A DNA stretch of 64,000 bases from Trichocoleus sp. FACHB-40 (GTDB lineage Bacteria > Cyanobacteriota > Cyanobacteriia > Cyanobacteriales > FACHB-T130): assembly GCF_014695915.1 (NCBI RefSeq), contig NZ_JACJPF010000084.1:49871-113870 (forward strand), given 5' to 3'. Of this stretch, positions 9,037 through 16,524 are shown piece after piece (positions within the stretch are counted from its first letter, which is position 1; every line of letters starts with the position of its first letter). The notes under the pieces were generated by a model that ran no database searches, was not told the DNA's origin, and saw only the letters and a list, made by a program, of their open reading frames with translations. Position numbers and translations under genes: made by a program.

Positions 9037-9246
9037 CTAGACGTTAATGATGCCGAAGTAAAAGCCAGCAAAAAGCAAAAGAAGCAGCAGCGTAATTAGG
9101 GTAATGCTGATACGAAATGGCTTTGGGGGCAAGTCTTCAGAGGTGATTACACTATCCCGTTGTACCTGAGTAATTGGATCAGAGTTCTTGTTTTCCGGTT
9201 TTACCAGATCCCGTGCTGTATTTGTATTGCCGTGTGTCGGTTCCAT
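9037..9246 (-). CDS. Small single-span membrane protein, unknown function
   Basis: A 69-residue protein with a polar N-terminal part (residues 1-45) rich in N, T, D and E, followed by one strongly hydrophobic helix (about 46-66, ISITLITLLLLLLFAGFYFG) that reaches the C-terminus. This is tail-anchor topology. It is accepted as a gene because it starts at ATG, lies 16 bp upstream of the lycopene cyclase gene on the same strand, and has a clear hydrophobic segment. I do not recognise a family. A link to carotenoid metabolism is only suggested by position. Confidence 0.6.
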   Translation of the reverse strand: MEPTHGNTNTARDLVKPENKNSDPITQVQRDSVITSEDLPPKPFRISITLITLLLLLLFAGFYFGIINV

Positions 9247-9513
9247 TGGCGGTTCTATTTGCGTCCTACATAACTCTTCTGCTATCTATCTTCGAGAAAC
9301 TGCTCTTGGGCTACCTCGTTCTTAAGAACTACCTTAGCGTGGAGGGTATTTATGCCAGAGGAGTTAGCCTTGCGTGAAGTTAAGTTGTTATTATAAATAC
9401 AGAAATTTTCAGGCAAGAGATTTAAAAGCATTTTTATATGGAAGAGTTAGGAGTTGTTACAGAGGCAATTTATCGTATTTGATGCTTTTGGTAATTGGGT
9501 TTCGGTACTTAAC

Positions 9514-11121
9514 CTACGCTAATTTTCCGTAGTCTAGTTTTATCGTTTTATCTGCTAGATGAAAATAGCGATCGTCGTGGCTAATTACCAGTATACTTTT
9601 ACCTTTATTTTTAAGTTCTGGTAAAAGTTGTTTGTAGAAGATTTCCCTAAAGAAAGGGTCTTGATCTGATGCCCATTCATCGAATAGGTAAATCGGACGG
9701 TCTTCCAAGTAAGCGGTGAGGAGAGCAAGACGCTTACGCTGTCCTTGGGAAAGGTCTGTGGTGGAAAGTACGCCATTTTTTATCTGGACTTTATGCTCTA
9801 ACTGAAGTTGTCTTAAATACTCTTGGGCTTGGCTATCGAGGTTATTAATATTAATCCCTAAAATGCGCTCAAATAAATAAAAATCTGAAAAGACTGTGGC
9901 GAATAGCTGACGATAAGATTCTCTATTATTATCAGTAATTTGTTCTCCATTCAGATGAATTTCCCCGGATTCGGGAATGTATAAACCAGCAATAATTTTA
10001 GCAAGGGTGGACTTACCACTACCATTACCGCCAACAATAAAAACCAGTTCGCCTGGATGAAAAGTTAGGCTAATTGGGCCAAGGGTAAAATTACTTTCTT
10101 CCTGTTCTCTACGATAAGTATGACTGATTTGGATGAGTTCTACACTTTTGAAAAATGGCTGTGGGTCAGGTTGAAATTTGGGGATATTTTCGGAACGGCT
10201 GGCTAAAGATAAGCCTAAAGTATCAATTTTTTGTAAAGCAACACTGGCTTGGCTGAGTCCGGGCAGTATTTGTAAGATGCTCTGAATCGGCCGCATTATA
10301 AAGGTAAGGGTGAGGACATATCCGGATAGAACGGATGTGTTGATTGTTGTAAGTTGGGGAAGACCAAATACTAATAAGCCAAGAAGGATGAAAAAGAGAA
10401 GGTCGCCAAAACTAGAAGCGATCGCTAAAATCCTTAAACTGGTGACTCTGTAATCTCGTGACAATGCAGCAGTGACTTGGAGTTCTTCGGTGAGGAAGGC
10501 TTCGCGGCGACGAACGTTTAGTTTGAGTTCTTTAATTCCATCTGTGATGGCGCGAAAGTGCTTGAATAGCCGATCCTGTTCGTCACGAGCAAGTTTTAGA
10601 AGACGATCGGCTTTAGATAATAGAAATTGAACGCTACCAATGGCGACAACTAAAAATACTACCGTTATTAGCAATACTACCCAGGAAAGCGAGCCTAAAT
10701 AAACTAAACAACCGAAAATTATGGCAATGTCAATGCAAAGGAAAGGAATGTTGAACACTGCAATAGAGATTGCTTGTATATCTTCTGTTAATGTTGCTAA
10801 AATCCGGTTCGCTCCTAGTTCTTCTAGGTGACGCAAGGGGCATGATAAAATTAAACCGCTCAAGTGCAGCCGTAGTTTATAAACCGCTTCTTGCGATAAA
10901 CTGACCAGCAAAAATCCGGAGATTAAGCTAGTTACAAGGGTGACGATTGCTAATCCCACAAAACCCCAGAGTAGTTGATTTGTGGATGTGTTGTTGCTGC
11001 TGAGGGCGTTGTTGATCGAGGCGATGAGGAAAGCACTACAAGCTCCACTGATGGAACCTGTAAAGGCTGCGATCGCTACTGTAACCCAAGACGCACGCAG
11101 AAGAAACCCGATTAGATTCAT
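9514..11121 (-). CDS. ABC exporter, cyclic-peptide transporter (SyrD-like) family
   Basis: A 535-residue fused exporter with an N-terminal transmembrane domain of six segments (about 1-310) and a C-terminal ATPase. ATPase motifs: Walker A GGNGSGKSTLA, signature LSQGQRKRLAL, Walker B IYLFDEWASDQDP and the His of VISHDDRYF. The FDEWASDQDP block is typical of the cyclic-peptide transporter family, which exports microcin- and siderophore-like peptides. No peptide biosynthesis gene is next to it. The open frame extends to 11358. The family start, however, is MNLIGFLLRASW at ATG 11121, and the upstream part crosses an intrinsic terminator and a palindromic repeat. Confidence 0.88.
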   Translation of the reverse strand: MNLIGFLLRASWVTVAIAAFTGSISGACSAFLIASINNALSSNNTSTNQLLWGFVGLAIVTLVTSLISGFLLVSLSQEAVYKLRLHLSGLILSCPLRHLEELGANRILATLTEDIQAISIAVFNIPFLCIDIAIIFGCLVYLGSLSWVVLLITVVFLVVAIGSVQFLLSKADRLLKLARDEQDRLFKHFRAITDGIKELKLNVRRREAFLTEELQVTAALSRDYRVTSLRILAIASSFGDLLFFILLGLLVFGLPQLTTINTSVLSGYVLTLTFIMRPIQSILQILPGLSQASVALQKIDTLGLSLASRSENIPKFQPDPQPFFKSVELIQISHTYRREQEESNFTLGPISLTFHPGELVFIVGGNGSGKSTLAKIIAGLYIPESGEIHLNGEQITDNNRESYRQLFATVFSDFYLFERILGININNLDSQAQEYLRQLQLEHKVQIKNGVLSTTDLSQGQRKRLALLTAYLEDRPIYLFDEWASDQDPFFREIFYKQLLPELKNKGKSILVISHDDRYFHLADKTIKLDYGKLA

Positions 11122-11138
11122 TTTTGTCTGACTTGTTG

Positions 11139-11183
11139 GGTGCGATACATCTCTAGGGACATGGCAATGCCATGTCCCTACGT
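11139..11183. repeat. Dispersed palindromic repeat, GTGCGATACAT / GGGACATGGC type
   Basis: GGTGCGATACATCTC is followed by the hairpin TAGGGACATGGC...GCCATGTCCCTA (11154-11180). Nearly the same 42-bp unit recurs at 59288-59329 with compensated stem changes (TACGGACATGG / CCATGTCCGTA). Shorter relatives are at 5088-5112 and 14427-14450. The compensated changes indicate a mobile or structurally constrained repeat. Confidence 0.8.
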
Positions 11184-11236
11184 GACTAAAATTTTGGATT
11201 CCATCCTCATACACAGCATACACACAACCAATCTGC

Positions 11237-11267
11237 AAAAAAAAACCAGCCACTCGCGTGGGCTGGT
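11237..11267 (-). terminator. Rho-independent terminator of the candidate sRNA
   Basis: On the minus strand, ACCAGCC and GGCTGGT form a 7-bp G/C-rich stem (11245-11251 with 11261-11267) around a 9-nt loop. Nine consecutive T residues follow directly (11245 down to 11237). Confidence 0.9.
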
Positions 11268-11360
11268 CAAGCTTGCTGTGTTGGGAGGAGGAAAACCTGA
11301 TGCCAAGACGGAAAAGCGGCCCTTGCGATCGTTCCAAAAGCGAAGCTGCGTCTAGCATAA
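11237..11360 (-). ncRNA. Candidate PsrR1-like light-regulated small RNA
   Basis: A minus-strand transcription unit of about 125 nt lies between the M48-like gene and the ABC exporter. It is bounded upstream by a perfect HLR1 (RpaB-binding) site and downstream by a strong Rho-independent terminator with nine T residues. The body contains an unpaired-looking pyrimidine stretch, TTTTCCTCCTCCCAACA (about 11287-11303), complementary to ribosome-binding sites, between two hairpin-prone segments. Length, RpaB site, terminator and anti-Shine-Dalgarno segment all fit PsrR1, the high-light sRNA that represses photosystem I and antenna mRNAs in Synechocystis. The start near 11360 is inferred from a TACATA -10-like box. 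The alternative is a terminated leader of the exporter gene. Confidence 0.6.
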
Positions 11361-11371
11361 TGACTTTCCTA

Positions 11372-11387
11372 TGTAAATAAATGTAAC
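11372..11387 (-). promoter_or_regulatory. Perfect HLR1 site (RpaB binding)
   Basis: The minus strand reads GTTACATTTATTTACA. This fits the HLR1 consensus (G/T)TTACA(T/A)(T/A)NN(G/T)TTACA at every position. It overlaps the -10-like TACATA of the candidate sRNA promoter, the position expected for RpaB repression under low light and release under high light. Confidence 0.75.
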
Positions 11388-11547
11388 ATACTTACTAGGA
11401 AAATCGCAATTTTTCGTTACAAATTAGTACCAATTAATTGTTTTTTGTCAATCGTTGTCGTCTGTTTTACTTGATCGCAGACAACCGACGACTCTCCCCA
11501 AGTGTAGATTTATAGAAATTTAGATGCACAAAAACCTGAGATATTTA

Positions 11548-14229
11548 CTAGCCGCGCCAAATAATGTAAATTCCCCAAGCCGCAGATGCACAAGCCAAAA
11601 TCGTTGACCAGATAGGATGGTAGGAGCGAGTGGTTATACCGCTTTGCGATCGCAGAGTTTCCAAATCGATCCAGGGAGTCGCCCCCCGACGAAACCAGCC
11701 GATGGCAGTGACAGGAAGGTTTACCAGGTCGCCGGGACGAGATGAGGGTAAAAGATTGCCAATTGGGCCTAGCTGGGAGCAATGGTGTAATTTGATTAAA
11801 CCCGTGTCGGTTTGCAAGATTAAATCCTGTCCCAGCCAATTGCTCATACCTCGCCGCCCTAAGAGTTTTCCTTGCATACGTACTGGGTTACTATCCACAG
11901 GGAGAGTGGCGGTACTGGCGTAGAGTTTTGGCAGGTTGGGATCTTGCAAGTTGCCTGGTTTGATATCCGGGAAAAAGGCATTAATCCGCAAAATGGTGCC
12001 AAGGCCAAAACCTATCGGTAAGCAACCAATAAGAATAGTCCAGTAATCGTCCAGCATCCAGACGAGTTGTCGGATTCCGAAGAAACTACCAATCCAACCC
12101 AGCAGCCAAAATAAACATCCCAAGGCTAAACCGAACAAGATGCCAAAAAAGGGCGCACCTTGTAAGAGGAGTTTGGAGTTTGGAGTTCTTAGCTTCGTTT
12201 TTGGAGTTTTGAGTGAGGGTATTTGAGTGAAGTTTAGTTCTGTTTCTAGCTTCCAGTGACGGGCGTAGAGGGATATTAAGTACAAGCGATCGCCTATTAA
12301 AGGATGAGAATTATTAATCGTCATCCACTGACGAGACGGGTTGAGACAATCCCATTGCAGAACTGATTCAAAGCTAGTAAGAGGCGTGACACTACCTAAA
12401 GCGATCGCCTGTCGGTGTCCCACTGGCATCAGTAAGTCGAAGCTTTCTAAAAGCCAGCTAGTTGATTGATTTTGTTGGACATCAGCGGCAATGCCAATGG
12501 CAATTTTAAGTAAAGCACGGGTAAGTCCATTGGGGTTGCCAGTGATATCTGTCGCTACGCGATCGCTATAATTAAATCGCGATCGGGACAACCACAAAGC
12601 TAAAGCGCGAGTTAGCCAAAATAAGCCGTAACTCAAAGCCGAAATAACCGCCGCAGGTATTTTTAGTACAAGGCTTTGAGTTCTGTCCCCCCAACGCGCT
12701 ACTTGCCAATAAACTATGTAAGCAAGTTGTGCGACTAAGACGACGAGGGAAATTACTCCCAAATTCGCTCCCAACGGCAAACACGCTAAGGCAATCCACC
12801 AACAATTAAACGCCCAATCGGGGTTTCCTAACAAGTAGAAAAAGCCGCCGATTAGAAACATCCCAAATGCGATCGCAATTCCTACCAACCTATTTTGGAC
12901 AATATGCCCCAATTCGCCTGCATAAATGGCGGCAATTTCCTCCTCTGCCAGTTGATCTAATAACCCTTGACTAACTACGATGCGGGCAGTTTGGGGTAAA
13001 TTTCCATAAGTCAGTGCAACTGGAGCGCTACTAGGTAATATCTTTAAAGTTGGCAACTTTAAGCGCTTTTGTCCGCAATAGCGCGGTAGCATTTTAGCTG
13101 CCTCTGGGCTGAATTTAGACAGCGTAGAAAGAGACAGGGGTTGGATGCCATAAAAGTTCTTGAGTATAAGATCCAGTATCCAAGGCGACAGACACCCAAG
13201 CACCAGTAAAACTATTACTACAACCCCGGTTGGTTGTTCGTAAAAAGCTTGGATAGGTTGCAAAAAGGGAATATTGAGCAAGAAGTTGTTCGTCGCCGTC
13301 ATCACGAACTGAAGTAAAAGCGAAATCGCCCAAAATAAAGCGATCGCAGCTCCAGCCTGAAGCAACCACAAACGCTCTTGTTGTACTGCTTTCATAGCCT
13401 TCCATCCTTGGGCGCGTCCAGCTTGCTTCCATTGTAAAGACGCAGGCGATCGCGTCTGTTCAACAGGCAATTCATCCGCATCTTTACTGGTGTTATCAGT
13501 TAAAGGTGTCTCAGAAATTGCCGCCGCTAAGAGTGGTTTATTCTCGTTCCCATCTGGCCGGGAAGGAGATCGGGGAGACTCTGCTTGTGTATTCCTCTTT
13601 ACTGCCTTTTGTACAGGCGCACTTACGTCTTTTTTATCAGGTTGGGATGTGTCCGTTGGTGTCGCTGTTGCAGTTGTTTGTAAAGGGACATCAGCAATAT
13701 TAGAACCCCTCCCCGTGCGGGTTTGTGGGGATGGGGTTTCGTTGAGAGGGACAAACCCCGTGACATCGGACACTGGTGGTGGTTCTAGCGCTGGCGTTGT
13801 TTCGTTGAGAGGGGCAAAGCCAGTGACATCTGCCGTTTCCGGTGAAGGTTCAGACGCTGATGGTGGTTCTAGCGCTGGCGTTATTTCGTTGAGAGGGGCA
13901 AACCCAGTCACATCTACCGTTTCCGGTGAAGGTTCAGATTTTGGGGGCGGTTCAGGATAACGTTGATCCAACTTAGCTTTGATAGGCTCCGCCCAGCTTT
14001 TAACTTTGGGATATTTGCTTTGACTGAGGGTGACACAAAGCGATCGCGCTTTCTCAATTTTGCCAGTGCGTTCGTAAGCAACCACCAGCCCCATCTGAGC
14101 GCGGACGACTGACTTTGAACTGAGATCAACTTCGCAGACACCTTCAAGGTGAGCGATCGCATCTTGGTAATTTCCCTGTTTCAGGGCTGTTAGGCCATCG
14201 TCCAGAGATGGGTCAGGTAGAGAAGCCAT
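11548..14229 (-). CDS. M48 metallopeptidase-like membrane protein with lost zinc ligands
   Basis: An 893-residue protein. Residues 8-90 form a TPR-like helical region. Residues about 95-260 are a Pro/Thr-rich linker with three copies of the motif DVTGF(A/V)PLNE. Then come membrane segments at about 285-350 and an M48 (HtpX-like) domain from about 370. The M48 zinc motif HExxH reads GELGH at 438-442, so the first His is Gly. Downstream, the Glu of the usual E-x-x-A-D motif is also absent (FNYSDR). It is thus probably proteolytically inactive. An STRR patch (GGAGTTT repeats, 12170-12225) encodes PSLKTPKTKLRTPNSKL. Starts at ATG 14229. Role unknown; a membrane scaffold is possible. Confidence 0.8.
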   Translation of the reverse strand: MASLPDPSLDDGLTALKQGNYQDAIAHLEGVCEVDLSSKSVVRAQMGLVVAYERTGKIEKARSLCVTLSQSKYPKVKSWAEPIKAKLDQRYPEPPPKSEPSPETVDVTGFAPLNEITPALEPPSASEPSPETADVTGFAPLNETTPALEPPPVSDVTGFVPLNETPSPQTRTGRGSNIADVPLQTTATATPTDTSQPDKKDVSAPVQKAVKRNTQAESPRSPSRPDGNENKPLLAAAISETPLTDNTSKDADELPVEQTRSPASLQWKQAGRAQGWKAMKAVQQERLWLLQAGAAIALFWAISLLLQFVMTATNNFLLNIPFLQPIQAFYEQPTGVVVIVLLVLGCLSPWILDLILKNFYGIQPLSLSTLSKFSPEAAKMLPRYCGQKRLKLPTLKILPSSAPVALTYGNLPQTARIVVSQGLLDQLAEEEIAAIYAGELGHIVQNRLVGIAIAFGMFLIGGFFYLLGNPDWAFNCWWIALACLPLGANLGVISLVVLVAQLAYIVYWQVARWGDRTQSLVLKIPAAVISALSYGLFWLTRALALWLSRSRFNYSDRVATDITGNPNGLTRALLKIAIGIAADVQQNQSTSWLLESFDLLMPVGHRQAIALGSVTPLTSFESVLQWDCLNPSRQWMTINNSHPLIGDRLYLISLYARHWKLETELNFTQIPSLKTPKTKLRTPNSKLLLQGAPFFGILFGLALGCLFWLLGWIGSFFGIRQLVWMLDDYWTILIGCLPIGFGLGTILRINAFFPDIKPGNLQDPNLPKLYASTATLPVDSNPVRMQGKLLGRRGMSNWLGQDLILQTDTGLIKLHHCSQLGPIGNLLPSSRPGDLVNLPVTAIGWFRRGATPWIDLETLRSQSGITTRSYHPIWSTILACASAAWGIYIIWRG

Positions 14230-14426
14230 AAAAATTCTTTCACTCGGCGTCCTTCCAAGATACCCATACTTCCGCTCTCAATTATCAAAATTTGGGATTT
14301 TGCCTCGCCCAAAATCTTTCCTATATCCGTAGCATCTTGGCTACATTTGTATCATTTATTTTCTCCCTCTGGACTTGCAGGGAGACAGGGTGGTTTCATA
14401 CAACCCTTAGAAAATTGCGACATTTT

Positions 14427-14450
14427 GTAGGGGCATTGCCATGCCCCTAC
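14427..14450. repeat. Palindromic repeat GTAGGGGCAT..ATGCCCCTAC
   Basis: A perfect 10-bp stem with a 4-base loop. It lies upstream of the M48-like gene and just after the prfC stop on the minus strand, where it may help end prfC transcription. It belongs to the same family as the hairpins at 5088, 11154 and 59302. Confidence 0.75.
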
Positions 14451-14469
14451 CGCACAAATTATCCTTACC

Positions 14470-16119
14470 TTACAACTCCACTGGTTGTTGTCCCGCAACT
14501 ACAGGCGCTGCGACATTCAACTTCAGCTCTGGGTGATCTGCTTGCACCTGCTGACAATTCCATTCATTTCGGAATAACAGCACCGGACGACCCCAACTGT
14601 CCTTCACCGTGACAGTGTTGAACAATCGCCCAACTTTTTGCAACGCTTCCCAACCACCATCAACCCAACGCGCCACACTATAAGGTAACAATTCCAACAA
14701 AGTCTCAACGCCGTACTCATTCTGCATCCGGAACTGCACCACTTCAAATTGCAGTTGTCCCACTGCTGCCAGAATTGGGTCGCGTTTGGCATCATCGGCC
14801 GAGTACATGATTTGTACAGCGCCCTCTTCCCGCAATTCGGAAACGCCTTTGTGGAATTGTTTGAACTTAGAAGGGTTGGGATTTTTCAGATAAGCGAAGA
14901 TTTCCGGCGAGAAGCAGGGAATCCCTTCATATTCCAGCTTTTGACCCGTATAAATTGTGTCACCAATCGCAAATACGCCGGGATTGTTCAAACCAATCAC
15001 ATCGCCGGGATAGGCTTCTTCAATTGATTCTCTGTCTTGGGCAAATAGTTTTTGGGGACGAGACAGACGAACAGCTTTGCCAGTACGGGCATGATTTACC
15101 GTCATATCTTTTTCAAACTTACCAGTACAGACGCGCACAAAGGCAATGCGATCGCGATGCTTCGGGTCCATATTCGCCTGGAGTTTGAAGACAAAGCCAG
15201 AAAATTCTGGATAAGTCGGGGGAATTTCGCCGTTGGTGGAGTTGCGCGAACCCGGTTTCAAAGCATAATCCAGAAAGGCGTTTAAAAACGGCTCCACACC
15301 AAAGTTGGTCATGGCGCTACCAAAGAATACGGGTGTCATTTTGCCAGCGTGAACCAAATCTAAGTCAAGTTCTGACCCCACGCCTTCTATGAGTTCTAAA
15401 TCGTCTTTGAGTTGGTAGTAAAGCTCTGGCTCTAAAAGTTCTTCAATCCGAGGATCGCCTAATTCTACAACGGTATCAATGGCTTCGCGCTTGCCGTGTT
15501 CGCTGCGCTCGAACAGGTGAATTTTTTTCTCTCGTCGGTCGTAGACACCTTTGAAGCGATCGCCCATCCCAATCGGCCAGTTTACCGCATATGTCTCCAA
15601 CCCCAACTCCCGCTCGATTTCATCCAGCAGATCCAACGGTTCGCGTCCTGGTCTATCAAGTTTGTTTACAAAAGTAAAAGTCGGGAGATTTCGCATCCGA
15701 CATACTTCAAACAGTTTCCGTGTCTGCGGTTCCAAACCCTTCGCCGCATCAATCAGCATCACCGCATTATCTGCTGCTGCCAAAGTGCGATAAGTATCTT
15801 CACTGAAGTCTTGGTGTCCGGGAGTGTCCAGCAAGTTAATCTGACAATTTTCATACTCAAACTGCAACACCGTCGAGGTAATCGAAATTCCCCGCTGTTG
15901 CTCCATTTCCATCCAGTCAGATGTTGCCTTTTTTTGCGCCCGTCGCGCCTTGACTGCTCCCGCCTCGTGAATTGCGCCTCCGTACAGCAAAAGCTTTTCA
16001 GTCAGCGTCGTTTTACCCGCGTCGGGGTGAGAAATAATCGCAAAGTTGCGCCGCCGCTCAACTGCTTGTTGTAATTCGGCTTTGATCGTCGTTTCTTGGA
16101 GATGTGAATCAGTTACCAT
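14470..16119 (-). CDS. prfC: Peptide chain release factor 3
   Basis: A 549-residue translational GTPase that recycles RF1/RF2 after termination. Motifs (from the ATG): [13 protein letters not shown] (G1, about 30-42), [14 protein letters not shown] (G2), [14 protein letters not shown] (G3) and [13 protein letters not shown] (G4). The RF3 C-terminal region follows, with [13 protein letters not shown] and a conserved ARWVDGGW. Full length for the family. The longest frame begins at TTG 16146; ATG 16119 (MVTDSHLQE) is chosen as the first normal start. A TTG start at 16146 cannot be excluded. The gene stands alone, with about 400 bp of upstream non-coding DNA. Confidence 0.95.
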   Translation of the reverse strand: MVTDSHLQETTIKAELQQAVERRRNFAIISHPDAGKTTLTEKLLLYGGAIHEAGAVKARRAQKKATSDWMEMEQQRGISITSTVLQFEYENCQINLLDTPGHQDFSEDTYRTLAAADNAVMLIDAAKGLEPQTRKLFEVCRMRNLPTFTFVNKLDRPGREPLDLLDEIERELGLETYAVNWPIGMGDRFKGVYDRREKKIHLFERSEHGKREAIDTVVELGDPRIEELLEPELYYQLKDDLELIEGVGSELDLDLVHAGKMTPVFFGSAMTNFGVEPFLNAFLDYALKPGSRNSTNGEIPPTYPEFSGFVFKLQANMDPKHRDRIAFVRVCTGKFEKDMTVNHARTGKAVRLSRPQKLFAQDRESIEEAYPGDVIGLNNPGVFAIGDTIYTGQKLEYEGIPCFSPEIFAYLKNPNPSKFKQFHKGVSELREEGAVQIMYSADDAKRDPILAAVGQLQFEVVQFRMQNEYGVETLLELLPYSVARWVDGGWEALQKVGRLFNTVTVKDSWGRPVLLFRNEWNCQQVQADHPELKLNVAAPVVAGQQPVEL

Positions 16120-16524
16120 TCTGATAATTTGTTCGTGGCTTTGCAAAAATAATAATTATCAAAGCTAATAATTATAAAGCTTAAAGTTTCCCTTTATATA
16201 TTTACTATATCATGTAGGTGCCATTAACCACCTAAACTGCCTGTATTTTTAACGTTCTCAGGGATATTGCGATCGCTACTTTCCGTGTATTTTCGGATTA
16301 ACAGCCCCGCTTTAATGAGCAAAATTAAAATGAATCCTATTACTGCACTTTAGGATCTTTAGCCGTCAGCAGTTATAACTAGGGCTACGGTCGATATTGG
16401 GCAATTCTTCTGAAGAGACCCTATCCACCCTCTACAAAAAAATGAATTACCCATGCAGCCCCAAACATTGGCTCGATACGGGTTCTTATTATCTGGGTAA
16501 AAGCGCCAAAAATAAGAAATTTTT
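16120..16524. other. Divergent intergenic region, no gene seen
   Basis: The region lies between prfC (minus) and the broken kinase gene (plus). It is A/T-rich with ATAATTATTATC-type sequence next to prfC and one GCGATCGC at 16270. No RNA gene, ORF or strong terminator was found. Confidence 0.4.

Noticed and set aside
11122..11358. 79-residue N-terminal extension of the ABC exporter
   Set aside because: It crosses an intrinsic terminator and a palindromic repeat and does not resemble the transporter family.
13490..13960. 156-codon plus-strand ORF with repeats (SLRGANPVTS)
   Set aside because: It is the antisense shadow of the DVTGFAPLNE repeats of the M48-like gene.
15496..16074. 192-codon plus-strand ORF
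   Set aside because: It is antisense to prfC, which has full family conservation.
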